Assembly (NCBI RefSeq): GCF_001043055.1
Contig: NZ_JYLF01000011.1
Coordinates: 62,001-126,000, forward strand
Direction of reading: 5' to 3'
From: Pseudomonas weihenstephanensis
GTDB lineage: Bacteria; Pseudomonadota; Gammaproteobacteria; Pseudomonadales; Pseudomonadaceae
Length of the DNA: 64,000 bases
This document shows, piece by piece, positions 25,572-34,728 of the stretch. The position numbers and the translations under genes are program-made. The stretch's first letter is position 1. Every line of letters starts with the position of its first letter. The notes beneath the pieces were generated by a model that was not told the origin of the DNA, made no database searches, and saw only the letters and a list, made by a program, of their open reading frames with translations.

Positions 25572-26861
25572 ATGGGTACGCACGTTATCAAGATGCCGGA
25601 CATTGGCGAAGGCATTGCGCAAGTTGAATTGGTGGAATGGTTTGTCAAAGTCGGGGACATGGTCAGCGAAGACCAAGTGGTTGCCGATGTCATGACCGAC
25701 AAGGCCACGGTAGACATCCCCTCCCCTGTGGCAGGCAAGGTACTGGCACTGGGCGGTCAGCCCGGCGAAGTGATGGCCGTGGGCAGCGAGTTGATCCGCA
25801 TCGAGGTCGAAGGCGCGGGCAACCTGCGTGAACCCGCGCACCCGGCGGCTGAACCGGCCCCGGCTGGCGCACCAAAAGCGGCGCCACAAGCCCGCGTGGA
25901 AGTGGCCAGTGTGGCCGCTGCGGCCGCCAAAGCCGCGCCAGCCTGCGCCCCGGCTGCTCGCCCGGCGCCGGTGGCACGCGAAGCCAACGAACGCCCGCTC
26001 GCCTCGCCTGCGGTGCGTAAACGCGCATGGGATGCAGGCATTGAGCTGCGTTTTGTGATCGGCAGCGGCCCCGCAGGTCGGGTCTTGCACGATGACCTTG
26101 AGGCGTATTTGGCGCAGGACGCCAGCCCCGGCCAGACACCGGCCAGCGGTTACGCCAAGCGCAATGATGAACAGCAGATCCCGGTTATCGGCCTGCGGCG
26201 TAAAATTGCCCAGCGCATGCAAGACGCCAAGCGCCGCGCCGCGCATTTCAGTTACGTCGAGGAAGTCGACGTCACGGCCCTTGAAGAACTGCGCGCCCAG
26301 CTCAATCAGAAATGGGGTGACACGCGCGGCAAACTGACCCTGCTGCCGTTTCTGGCCCGCGCCATTGTCGTGGCGCTGCGCGATTTCCCGCAGATCAACG
26401 TGCGCTACGACGACGAAGCGCAGGTCATCACCCGCTTTGGCGCGGTGCACCTGGGCGTCGCGGCGCAGAGCGACAACGGTTTGATGGTGCCCGTGGTGCG
26501 CCACGCCGAAAGCCTGACGCTGTGGGGCGCCGCGGATGAAATCACGCGTCTGGCCAGCGCCGTGCGCACCGGCAAAGCGAGCCGCGAAGAGCTGTCGGGT
26601 TCGACCATCACCCTGACCAGCCTCGGTGCATTGGGCGGTATTGTCAGCACCCCGGTAGTCAACTTGCCTGAAGTCGCAATCATTGGCGTTAACCGTATCG
26701 TCGAGCGCCCGGTGGTGGTTAAAGGCCAGATCGTGATACGCAAAATGATGAACCTCTCCAGCTCCTTCGACCATCGCGTAGTCGACGGCATGGACGCGGC
26801 GCAATTTATTCAGGCCATGCGTGGCTTGCTCGAACAACCTGCCACCTTGTTTGTGGAGTGA
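25572..26861 (+). CDS. bkdB: Dihydrolipoyl acyltransferase E2 of the branched-chain complex
   Basis: 429 residues. Lipoyl domain (1-80) with the lipoyl lysine Lys44 in VMTDKATVDIPSP; an Ala/Pro-rich linker (about 85-140); the peripheral subunit-binding domain (SPAVRKRAWDAGIELRFVIGSGPAGRVLHDD, near 142-172, quoted in part: SPAVRKRAWDAG); and the catalytic acyltransferase domain ending with SSFDHRVVDGMDA, His401 being the catalytic base. Only one lipoyl domain, as in P. putida. Transfers branched acyl groups to CoA. Confidence 0.96.
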   Translation: MGTHVIKMPDIGEGIAQVELVEWFVKVGDMVSEDQVVADVMTDKATVDIPSPVAGKVLALGGQPGEVMAVGSELIRIEVEGAGNLREPAHPAAEPAPAGAPKAAPQARVEVASVAAAAAKAAPACAPAARPAPVAREANERPLASPAVRKRAWDAGIELRFVIGSGPAGRVLHDDLEAYLAQDASPGQTPASGYAKRNDEQQIPVIGLRRKIAQRMQDAKRRAAHFSYVEEVDVTALEELRAQLNQKWGDTRGKLTLLPFLARAIVVALRDFPQINVRYDDEAQVITRFGAVHLGVAAQSDNGLMVPVVRHAESLTLWGAADEITRLASAVRTGKASREELSGSTITLTSLGALGGIVSTPVVNLPEVAIIGVNRIVERPVVVKGQIVIRKMMNLSSSFDHRVVDGMDAAQFIQAMRGLLEQPATLFVE

Positions 26862-26863
26862 CC

Positions 26864-28252
26864 ATGCTGCCAACTCAACACACCACGCTGCTGATTATCG
26901 GCGGCGGCCCCGGCGGCTATGTAGCGGCGATTCGCGCTGGCCAGTTGGGCATCCCGACGGTGCTGATCGAAGGCCAGTCGCTGGGCGGCACCTGCCTGAA
27001 CGTCGGGTGCATTCCGTCCAAGGCGCTGATTCACGTCGCCGAACAGTTCCACACCACTCAGCGCTACAGCGGCAACAGTTCGCCACTGGGCATTAAAACC
27101 GCTGCGCCAAGCCTGGACATCGCGCAGAGCGTGCAGTGGAAAAACGGCATCGTTGACCGCCTGACCACGGGAGTCGGCGCCTTGCTGAAAAAGCATGGGG
27201 TCAAGGTCATTCATGGCTGGGCCAATATTCTGGATGGCAAAGCAGTCGAGGTGGACGGCCAGCGCATTGAGTGCGAGCACTTGTTGCTGGCCACCGGCTC
27301 AACCTCTGTCGAGCTGGCGATGCTGCCCATTGGCGGCGCGATCATTTCGTCCACCGAGGCCCTGAACCCTGACGCGATCCCCAAACGCCTGACCGTGGTG
27401 GGGGCGGGCTACATCGGCCTGGAACTGGGCATTGCATATCGTAAGTTGGGCGCCGACGTCACTGTGGTGGAAGCGCGCGAGCGCATCCTGCCGACTTATG
27501 ACATGGAGCTGACACAGCCTGTCGCTGAGTCCCTCAAGGCGCTGGGCATCACCGTGTACCTGGAACACAGCGTCGAAGGCTTCCAGGCCAGCACGCGTAC
27601 CTTGTCGATGCGCAATCGCCAGGGCGTAAGCCAGACACTGGAAACCGATCAAGTGCTGGTGGCCGTCGGGCGCCGTCCGCGTACCCGGGGTTTTAACCTT
27701 GAAACGTTGGCGTTGACCATGAACGGTGCGGCCATTGGCGTCGACAATCGCTGCCAGACCAGCATGCGCAACGTATGGGCGATTGGTGATGTGACCGGGG
27801 AGCCGATGCTGGCTCACCGTGCGATGGCGCAAGGCGAAATGGTCGCTGAAATCATCGCAGGCAAACACCGCGAATTCAGCCCTGTGGCGATTGCAGCGGT
27901 GTGCTTTACCGACCCTGAAATCGTGGTGGTGGGCAAAACTCCGACCGAGGCCCAAGCAGCCGGGCTGGATTGTTTGAGCGCCAGCTTTCCGTTTGCCGCC
28001 AATGGCCGGGCCATGTCGCTGGAATCCAAAACCGGCTTCGTGCGGGTTGTCGCGCGGCGTGACAATCACCTGATTGTGGGCTGGCAAGCCGTGGGGGTTG
28101 GGGTCTCGGAATTGTCGACGGCGTTTGGCCAGTCGCTGGAAATGGGGGCCTGCCTGGAAGACATCGCGGGCACCATTCACGCGCACCCCACCTTGGGCGA
28201 GGCGGTGCAAGAAGCAGCCTTGCGTGCGCTGGGGCATGCGTTGCACGTGTAA
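26864..28252 (+). CDS. lpdV: Dihydrolipoamide dehydrogenase E3 of the branched-chain complex (LPD-Val)
   Basis: 462 residues. N-terminal FAD motif GGGPGGYVAAIRAGQ, redox disulfide CLNVGC (Cys44, Cys49), second dinucleotide motif VVGAGYIGLELGIAY, and the C-terminal active-site HAHPTLGEAVQEAAL with the His-Glu pair. In P. putida this dedicated E3 is called LPD-Val and is the last gene of bkd. ATG 26864 is preferred; a GTG six bases earlier is possible. A hairpin follows. Confidence 0.96.
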   Translation: MLPTQHTTLLIIGGGPGGYVAAIRAGQLGIPTVLIEGQSLGGTCLNVGCIPSKALIHVAEQFHTTQRYSGNSSPLGIKTAAPSLDIAQSVQWKNGIVDRLTTGVGALLKKHGVKVIHGWANILDGKAVEVDGQRIECEHLLLATGSTSVELAMLPIGGAIISSTEALNPDAIPKRLTVVGAGYIGLELGIAYRKLGADVTVVEARERILPTYDMELTQPVAESLKALGITVYLEHSVEGFQASTRTLSMRNRQGVSQTLETDQVLVAVGRRPRTRGFNLETLALTMNGAAIGVDNRCQTSMRNVWAIGDVTGEPMLAHRAMAQGEMVAEIIAGKHREFSPVAIAAVCFTDPEIVVVGKTPTEAQAAGLDCLSASFPFAANGRAMSLESKTGFVRVVARRDNHLIVGWQAVGVGVSELSTAFGQSLEMGACLEDIAGTIHAHPTLGEAVQEAALRALGHALHV

Positions 28253-28270
28253 ACGCCACACACTCGCAGA

Positions 28271-28302
28271 CTGCGCGCTTTTAAAGGTTGAAAAACGCGC
28301 AG
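28271..28302. terminator. Bidirectional terminator between lpdV and the UbiB-like gene
   Basis: CTGCGCGCTTTT, an 8-base loop, then AAAAACGCGCAG: an eleven-pair stem with one mismatch, with T/A runs within the arms so that it can work for both converging transcripts. Confidence 0.55.
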
Positions 28303-28315
28303 CCTGCCGAGCTTG

Positions 28316-29960
28316 TCAGCCTTTGAAGAGGCTCCACAAAAACGCCAGCAGGCCGCCCAGCGTGGCAAGCCCGGCCAACCAGCCAATGGCCGACAAGCCA
28401 TGCCACACTGGCCCTGCCGCCGCGATTTGCGGGCCAAAGGCGATTAATAGCGCGCTGATCAGCAGCGCCAGCGAGAGCCGCGTAGAAGCCAGACGTAACG
28501 AGCGCTCCAGCTTTTCAATGCCTGGCATGTCGACTTTCAGATCCAGCACGCCGTGCTTAAGGCGATGCACCAGCAACCGGGTCAGTTTAGGCAAGTCGCC
28601 CAACACCCCGCGCCCAAGCTCCAACCCTTCAATGCCAATGCGTTTGGCGACCTTCCAGCTCACTTGCTCACGGAGCATTTTCTCGACCGCAGGCTTGGCC
28701 GCCGCTACCAGGTCCAGTTCAGGGTCGAGCCGGGTCAATACGCCGTCAGCGGTGATCAAGGCTTTGAACAACACCAAAAGATCGGGGGGGCAACATGAGG
28801 CGATGTTCACGCATCAAGTCGAGAAAGTCCGTGATCAGCGCGCTCATTTTCAACGCCCGCCCGCAGTGGCGCGCCATGTAGTGACGCGCAGCGCGTTCAA
28901 TGTGAGTCAGGTCCTGCACCCGCTCACCGCTCCAGTCGATCAAGACCCCGATCAGCGCCTCGGTGCTGCCCTCGGTCAGGGCGCGCATAAAGGTCATGAC
29001 CTCAAAACGTCGACGCTCATCGAGGCGCCCAACCATGCCCAAATCGATGAAACCCACACGGTTATCGCTCATCGCCCGTAAATTGCCGGGGTGCGGGTCG
29101 CCATGAAACAAGCCATCTTCGAGCACCATTTTGATAAACGCGCGCGCGCCGCGTTGCGCCAGCAGCGCTGGATCAAGCCCTTGGGCTATCAACGCTTCGC
29201 GCTCCAGCGGCGTGAAGCTGGGCAAGAACTGCTGCACCAACAATCGCTGGCTGCTGTAGGCCCAGTAGATGCGCGGGATGACGATATTCGGGTCACCCGC
29301 AAAGTTATGCGCCACGCTGTCGCCATGCTGGCCTTCCTGAGTGAAGTCCAGCTCCTCCAGCATCGCCCGCGCCAATTGGCGCACCAGCTGTCGAGGCTGG
29401 TAGACGGCCAGCGCTTCATTTTGCTCAAGCAACTGTGCGACGCTTTCCAGCAATTGCAGATCGGCCGTCATCGTGGCGCGCAGCCCCGGCCGCTGCACTT
29501 TGACCACCACCTGATCGCCGTTCAACAAACGTGCGCGGTACACCTGCGCCATCGAAGCGGCCGCCAGCGGCTGGGTCTCAAATTCGGCAAATACGCGGTC
29601 AAGGTCGCAACCCAAATCGTCCAGCACCTGGGCCTCCAATTCGGCCCAGGGCAAGGTCGCAGCGTTGCTGTGCAACGCTTGCAGCTCTGATACCCACTCG
29701 GGCGGCAAGATGTCGCTGCGAGTGGCCAAAATCTGCCCGCACTTGATAAACGTTGGTCCCAACGCCTCGAGCGCCATGCGCAGCCGTTGCGCCGTGCTGG
29801 CGGGCAGCCCGTCACCCGGCTCGGCCGCGACGACGTCATTGAGCAAGCGCCCCAGCCCCAAACGCAGCAGCACGTCCTGCGCGCCAAAGCGCACCAGCGT
29901 GGCCACGATCTGATGAATACGGCGGTGATGCTTCAAGGCGGTCCAGGTGGGTTCAAGCAT
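28316..29960 (-). pseudogene. UbiB/AarF/ABC1-type kinase gene interrupted by a frameshift
   Basis: Starting at ATG 29960 (MLEPTWTALKHH) the frame reads an ABC1 kinase-like protein: ALGPTFIKCGQILATRSD (KxGQ), LAAASMAQVYRA (Ala-rich loop replacing the P-loop), VVVKVQRPG, FHGDPHPGN and FIDLGMVG. After LMLPP the frame breaks at a run of seven C (minus strand; 28784-28790); six C would continue as DLLVLFKALITADGVL in the next frame and run to two C-terminal membrane helices and the stop at 28316. The repaired protein would be 547 residues, the family's normal size. Relatives support ubiquinone biosynthesis or lipid homeostasis. It may be a sequencing or assembly error in a homopolymer; treat as intact if so. 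Confidence 0.85.
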
Positions 29961-30144
29961 GGGCACACGTCCTTGGGTCAGGGATTGAAAGAGCCGGGGC
30001 GGCGCTTTCTCCGACCGCGCAGGGCGCAAAACATTCGCATGATTAAAGTCCGCACTTGGCTCAATGCCAAGCCCGCGCAAGCAAACGCTGTGCGTGATGG
30101 CCCAAGACCAGTAGAATCGCGCTCTTTTTTCCAGGGCGCTCGCC

Positions 30145-31530
30145 ATGACCTCTCCCAAAACGCCGCTTGAAGCCGAGTCCCAGAACAGCGATCTGGTCTT
30201 TGGTCTTGAAGACCGCCCCAAGCCGTGGATCGGCTTTCTGGCGGCCCTGCAACACCTGCTCGCTATCATCGTGCCCATCGTCACCCCCGGCCTGCTGATC
30301 TGTCAGGCGCTGGGCGTGTCGAGCCGTGACACCAACCTGATTGTGTCGATGTCGCTGGTGATTTCCGGCATCGCGACGTTTGTACAGTGCAAGCGTTTCG
30401 GCCCGTTTGGCGCCGGGTTGCTGATCGTGCAAGGCACCAGTTTCAACTTTGTCGGCCCGCTAATTGCGGGTGGTGCGCTGATGGTTCAGCAAGGCACGCC
30501 GGTTGAAAGCGTGATGGCGGCGATCTTTGGTGTGGTGATTGCCGGCTCGTTCGTCGAGATGGGGATCTCGCGCGTGCTGCCTTTTGTGAAACGCATGATC
30601 ACCCCGCTGGTTACCGGCATCGTGGTGCTGATGATTGGCCTGACCCTGATTAAAGTCGGCCTGATCAGCATGGGCGGCGGCTTTACGGCGATGGGCAACG
30701 GCACTTTCGCCAATGGCGAAAACTTGATGCTGTCGGGCGTGGTGCTGGCGATTATCGTCATCCTCAACCGCATCCCGCTGGTGTGGATGCGCAGTTGCGC
30801 CATTGTCATTGCGCTGGCGGTCGGCTACGCACTGGCAGGCTATCTGGGGCGACTGGACTTCACCGGCATGCACCAGGCCGAACTGTTTCAGGTCCCGGTG
30901 CCGCTGCATTTTGGTTTGGGCTTCTCGTGGGCCTTGTTCATTCCGATGCTGGTGATTTACCTCGTCACCTCGCTTGAAGCGATTGGCGATGTGACGGCGA
31001 CCAGTAAAGTGTCGCGCCAGCCCGTAGAAGGTCCGGTGTGGATGCAGCGGATCAAGGGCGGCGTGTTGGTCAACGGTGCCAACTCGCTACTGGCCGGTAT
31101 TTTCAATACCTTCCCCAGCTCGATCTTTGCGCAAAACAACGGGGTGATTCAGCTGACCGGTATTGCCAGTCGCCACATTGGCGTGTGGATTGCCGCCATG
31201 TTGATTTTGCTGGGACTGTTCCCCTGCGTGGCCGGGGCCATTCAGGCGGTGCCTGAACCCGTGCTTGGCGGTGCGGCAATGGTGATGTTTGGCGCGGTGG
31301 CCGCCTCAGGCATCAACATTCTGGCCAGCACCACGCTGGACCGACGCGCGTTGCTGATTATTGCGGTCTCGCTGGCCCTGGGCCTTGGCGTGTCGCAAGT
31401 GCCCGAGTTCCTGGCACACATGCCGGCGGCATTGCGCAACGTGCTTGAATCGGGCGTGGCCACAGGCGGTATCTGCGCGTTGTTGCTGAACTGGTTTTTG
31501 CCTGAAGCCGAGAAAAAAACCGGCGCGTGA
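30145..31530 (+). CDS. NCS2 family purine/uracil permease (xanthine/uric acid type)
   Basis: 461 residues with 12-14 hydrophobic segments. N-terminal FLAALQHLLAIIVPIVTPGLLI is the NCS2 start (short form: LQHLLAIIVPIVTPGL); the QGTSFNF and FNTFPSSIFAQNNGVIQLTGIASR motifs (FPSSIFAQNNGVIQL) carry the conserved Gln/Asn used for base recognition in UacT/XanQ-type proteins. Cation symporter for xanthine, uric acid or a similar purine. Divergent from the UbiB-like gene; monocistronic. Confidence 0.88.
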   Translation: MTSPKTPLEAESQNSDLVFGLEDRPKPWIGFLAALQHLLAIIVPIVTPGLLICQALGVSSRDTNLIVSMSLVISGIATFVQCKRFGPFGAGLLIVQGTSFNFVGPLIAGGALMVQQGTPVESVMAAIFGVVIAGSFVEMGISRVLPFVKRMITPLVTGIVVLMIGLTLIKVGLISMGGGFTAMGNGTFANGENLMLSGVVLAIIVILNRIPLVWMRSCAIVIALAVGYALAGYLGRLDFTGMHQAELFQVPVPLHFGLGFSWALFIPMLVIYLVTSLEAIGDVTATSKVSRQPVEGPVWMQRIKGGVLVNGANSLLAGIFNTFPSSIFAQNNGVIQLTGIASRHIGVWIAAMLILLGLFPCVAGAIQAVPEPVLGGAAMVMFGAVAASGINILASTTLDRRALLIIAVSLALGLGVSQVPEFLAHMPAALRNVLESGVATGGICALLLNWFLPEAEKKTGA

Positions 31531-31538
31531 GCCAAGAC

Positions 31539-31573
31539 CCGCGGCAGGATCTGTCAGCCAGAGCCTGCCGCGG
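31539..31573 (+). terminator. Stem-loop after the purine permease
   Basis: CCGCGGCAGG, a 15-base loop and CCTGCCGCGG: ten perfect pairs nine bases after the permease stop. No T-run follows, so termination may need help from Rho. Confidence 0.45.
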
Positions 31574-31683
31574 CCTGTCACCGTTGATACTGAGCTGCGC
31601 GCCCATCGTCACATCAGCCTTTTCCCTGGTTGCGACTTGGATTACTCTTTCAGCATCGCTGAATGCCTCGCACAGGCTACGAC

Positions 31684-31944
31684 ATGAGTACCTACGGTAA
31701 ACGCCTGCAAGAAGAACGCTTACGACTGGGCCTGACACAAAAGCAGCTGGCGCTGGCCGGTGGGGTGGGTCGCCACGCTCAAAGTTTTTATGAACGCGAC
31801 CAGCGCCTGCCCAGGGCACATTATCTGGCGGCGATCACCCTGGTGGGGATTGACGTGCTGTACATCCTGACCAAGCGCCACACCGAGCACTTGGCTCCAG
31901 CGCCCACCTTAGCCTGCGGGAACGGACAGCTCAGCGAAAAGTGA
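31684..31944 (+). CDS. Small XRE-family HTH regulator
   Basis: 86 residues starting at ATG 31684. The HTH occupies residues 5-60: YGKRLQEERLRLGLTQKQLA and GGVGRHAQSFYERDQRLPRAHYLAAI (cited in two parts), ending IDVLYILTKRH. Nothing in it indicates a ligand domain. It converges on the ABC permease gene with only three bases between stops. No toxin or partner gene next to it, so its target is unknown. Confidence 0.78.
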   Translation: MSTYGKRLQEERLRLGLTQKQLALAGGVGRHAQSFYERDQRLPRAHYLAAITLVGIDVLYILTKRHTEHLAPAPTLACGNGQLSEK

Positions 31945-31947
31945 CCA

Positions 31948-32718
31948 TCACCCCGCATGCGCCCAACGCCGATGCAGCCCTCGGGCAAATGCATCCAGCG
32001 CAAACCCCAATACCCCGATCAACACCACCATGGCCATCAGTTCCGAATAGGCGAGGCGGTCGCGCGTGTCGAGGATGAAATAGCCCAATCCGGCACTGAC
32101 ACCGAGCATTTCGCACGGCACCAGCACGATCCACAAAATGCCGATTGAAAGCCGCACGCCGGTCAACACGTGGCCCACCACACCGGGCAGGATGACCCGA
32201 CGTAAGGTTTCCCAGCGCGTGGCGCTCAAGCTGCGGCTCAGTTGCAGCCAGCGCGGATCAAGCGCACGCACACCGGCAACGGTGTTGAGCACAATCGGCC
32301 ACACGGCCGCAAAGGTCAGCAAGAAGTAGATCGGCTGATCGCCCACGCCCATCAACATCACCACCACCGGCATCCATGACAACGGCGAAATCATGCGCAA
32401 AAACTGAAAAGCAGGTGTGGTGGCGGCTTCCAGGTTGCGTGAGCCACCGATCAACAGCCCCAATGGCACACCCATCAGCAATGCCATCAGCAGACTGATG
32501 ACAATCCGTTTCAGACTCACCCATACGTTTTCGTACAACTGCGCGCTGCCCAGCAGCTCAAACAGACTGGCAAAGGTGGCTTGCGGTGAGAAACGCGCGG
32601 CCAAGGCTTGCCCACTGCCCAGCACCTCGACGCCCAGCCACCAAGCCAATAACAGGCTCAGCAGCCCAGCACTGCCGAGCCACCACTGACGTTTACGTGA
32701 GGGAATCAACGCCTTCAA
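31948..32718 (-). CDS. ABC permease of the nitrate/sulfonate/taurine (SsuC/TauC) family
   Basis: 256 residues with about six membrane helices and the BPD_transp_1 EAA-like loop (RSLSATRWETLRRVILPGVVGHVLTGVRLS; core WETLRRVILPG). Last gene of a five-gene minus-strand operon; its ATG overlaps the binding-protein stop by 4 bases. Relatives import sulfonates, sulfate esters, nitrate or thiamine precursors. Substrate unknown. Confidence 0.88.
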   Translation of the reverse strand: MKALIPSRKRQWWLGSAGLLSLLLAWWLGVEVLGSGQALAARFSPQATFASLFELLGSAQLYENVWVSLKRIVISLLMALLMGVPLGLLIGGSRNLEAATTPAFQFLRMISPLSWMPVVVMLMGVGDQPIYFLLTFAAVWPIVLNTVAGVRALDPRWLQLSRSLSATRWETLRRVILPGVVGHVLTGVRLSIGILWIVLVPCEMLGVSAGLGYFILDTRDRLAYSELMAMVVLIGVLGFALDAFARGLHRRWAHAG

Positions 32719-33914
32719 AAGCCAAACTCCTCGGTGCGCTCAAAGCTGTCTGGCAAACCAAACGCCTTCAGGCCGCCCACTGCGCCAATACTGTTTTTGA
32801 CGAAGCGATCGTCCACCAGATCAGCGGCCACGTGCTTGGGATCGAGCGCTGCCAAAAATTGATTGTCGCCCTGGATCAAGGTGCTCTTGAGCCGCGTGAC
32901 CAGTTCTTCGGTGTAGCTGGGGAACGGATAAGGCTGGAAATCAATGCGCTGCTCATCCCAGCTCACCTGCTGGATGGCGCCATCGGCCTCATAGCCTGCG
33001 CGCTCGCTGATCGCAGGTGCCAGCACGCGCTGCAACACACTGCTGCTGTGCGGGGTGTAGCGGTTATGGCCGTCCTTAGCCAGCAACTGGGCGGCCTCAG
33101 CGCGGTGATCACGCGTCCACAGCTGCGCCTTGACGATCGCGTTGACCACTTTTTGCGACCACTCGGGGCGATTATTCAAATCGTGCTCGTGCATGAACAC
33201 CACGCAGCATGCGTGGTTGCGCCACAGGTCGCCGGTAAAACGCTGCACACGGCCCACCTTCAAGTCCTCGGCCAAGGCATTGAACGGCTCGGCCACGATA
33301 TAACCGGCTATTCGTTGGGTCGCCAGTGCGGGCGGCATGTCGGAGGGCGGCATCACCACCAGGTTCACTTCATTGGCCGCTAAGGGGCTGCCCACCGCAC
33401 GCGTGACCGGCTGCAAACCGTTGTCACGAAACAGCTGCTGCACCACAACGTTGTGAATCGAATACCAAAACGGGATAGCGATGGACTGCCCGCCCAGTTG
33501 CTTGACGTCGCTAATGTGCGGCGCCACGGTCAGACCCGAGCCACCGACGTGGTTCCAGGCCACCACTTTGGCTGGCACTTTGCTGCCATAGCGTGCCCAT
33601 ACCGTCATCGGCGACAGCAAATGGATCACGTTGACTTGCCCTGAGATGAACGCTTCGATTACCTGCGCCCAGCTGCGCAGCAGCACCGGGCGCTCGGCCT
33701 TGATCCCTTGCTCCTCGAACAGCCCGTTGTTGTGGGCCACCAGCAATGGCGTGGCGTCGGTAATCGGCAGATAGCCAATGCGCACCGGGGCATCGGGCTC
33801 TGCCGCGGCACGGGCTTGCAAGCTGGCGAGCAGCGGCAATGCACCGGCAGCCGTCAGCATGGCGCTGAGTTTTAAAATGTCACGCCGTGTGTGAGTGAAA
33901 TCGTCCAGGCACAT
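32715..33914 (-). CDS. Tat-exported ABC substrate-binding protein (NrtA/CmpA/SsuA class)
   Basis: 399 residues from ATG 33914. The N-terminus THTRRDILKLSAMLTAAGALPLL (short: TRRDILKLSAML) has a twin-arginine motif followed by a hydrophobic stretch and AxA cleavage region, so it should be exported folded, perhaps with a cofactor or bulky ligand. PVRIGYLPITDATPLLVAHN is the usual start of the mature NMT1/NrtA-like domain. It overlaps the end of the ATPase gene by 35 bases, an unusually long overlap. Ligand unknown. Confidence 0.87.
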   Translation of the reverse strand: MCLDDFTHTRRDILKLSAMLTAAGALPLLASLQARAAAEPDAPVRIGYLPITDATPLLVAHNNGLFEEQGIKAERPVLLRSWAQVIEAFISGQVNVIHLLSPMTVWARYGSKVPAKVVAWNHVGGSGLTVAPHISDVKQLGGQSIAIPFWYSIHNVVVQQLFRDNGLQPVTRAVGSPLAANEVNLVVMPPSDMPPALATQRIAGYIVAEPFNALAEDLKVGRVQRFTGDLWRNHACCVVFMHEHDLNNRPEWSQKVVNAIVKAQLWTRDHRAEAAQLLAKDGHNRYTPHSSSVLQRVLAPAISERAGYEADGAIQQVSWDEQRIDFQPYPFPSYTEELVTRLKSTLIQGDNQFLAALDPKHVAADLVDDRFVKNSIGAVGGLKAFGLPDSFERTEEFGF

Positions 33915-34728
33915 GTGCAAGCTCCAGCGAATCGGGCAAAGGTTCAGTAACAGGGTCAGGGGTGCGGCTCGCCCGCCGAAGGGTTTTAAGGATCTCAATG
34001 CGCAACGCGCCCAGCTCATCAATCCGGTCTGTGCGCGGCTGCGCCAAATCGATGCGCCACTCACCCACCGTGTGCGCCGGGCTGTGGCCCAGTAGCAGTA
34101 TCCGGTCGCTGAGCAACAAGGCTTCATCAATATCGTGAGTGATCAACAAGGCCGCGGTGTTGTGCCGCGCAATCACGCTCAACAACAATTGCTGCATGTC
34201 GGCACGGGTGATCTCGTCTAGCGCGCCAAACGGCTCGTCGAGTAACAGTACTTGCGGTTGACGCGCCAGACAGCGCGCCAATGCAACACGCTGCGCCATG
34301 CCGCCCGACAATTGCGCCGGGTAGTGGCCCGTCGCGTGTTGCAGCCCCACTTCAGCAATCGCCTGTTCGACCCGCGCCTTACGTTCAGCCGCCGCCACTT
34401 TTGGCTGGCGCGCGAAATCCAGACCGAACGCGACATTGCTTTCGAGGTTCAACCACGGCAATAAACTGGGATCCTGGAAGGCCACGGCTACGCGCGGGTG
34501 CGGCGAAGTGACAGCCTCTCCCAGCAGGCTGACACTGCCCGAGTACGGGGTTTGCAAACCCGCCAATACCCGCAACAGACTGGACTTGCCCACCCCGCTC
34601 GGCCCCAGTACCGACACCACTTCACCCGGCACCAGTTGCACGTCAAACCCTTCGAGCACCGATTGCCAGCCGTGCTCGCCGGCATAGCCCACGGTGATGT
34701 TGCGCGCCTCAAGCAGCAGCGTACTCAT
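33880..34728 (-). CDS. ABC ATPase of the SsuB/TauB family
   Basis: 282 residues. Walker A GPSGVGKSS (near 41), Q-loop FQDPSLLPWLN, signature LSGGMAQRVALARCLA, Walker B VLLLDEPFGALDEITR and switch ITHDIDEALLLSDRI, all intact. The C-terminal 30 residues (RRASRTPDPVTEPLPDS...) extend over the start of the binding-protein gene. The start overlaps the upstream dehydrogenase-like gene by 4 bases. Confidence 0.92.
   Translation of the reverse strand: MSTLLLEARNITVGYAGEHGWQSVLEGFDVQLVPGEVVSVLGPSGVGKSSLLRVLAGLQTPYSGSVSLLGEAVTSPHPRVAVAFQDPSLLPWLNLESNVAFGLDFARQPKVAAAERKARVEQAIAEVGLQHATGHYPAQLSGGMAQRVALARCLARQPQVLLLDEPFGALDEITRADMQQLLLSVIARHNTAALLITHDIDEALLLSDRILLLGHSPAHTVGEWRIDLAQPRTDRIDELGALRIEILKTLRRASRTPDPVTEPLPDSLELAHVPGRFHSHTA

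Noticed and set aside
28316..28810. Separate 164-residue membrane protein
   Set aside because: It is the C-terminal part of the UbiB-like protein displaced by one base at the C7 run.
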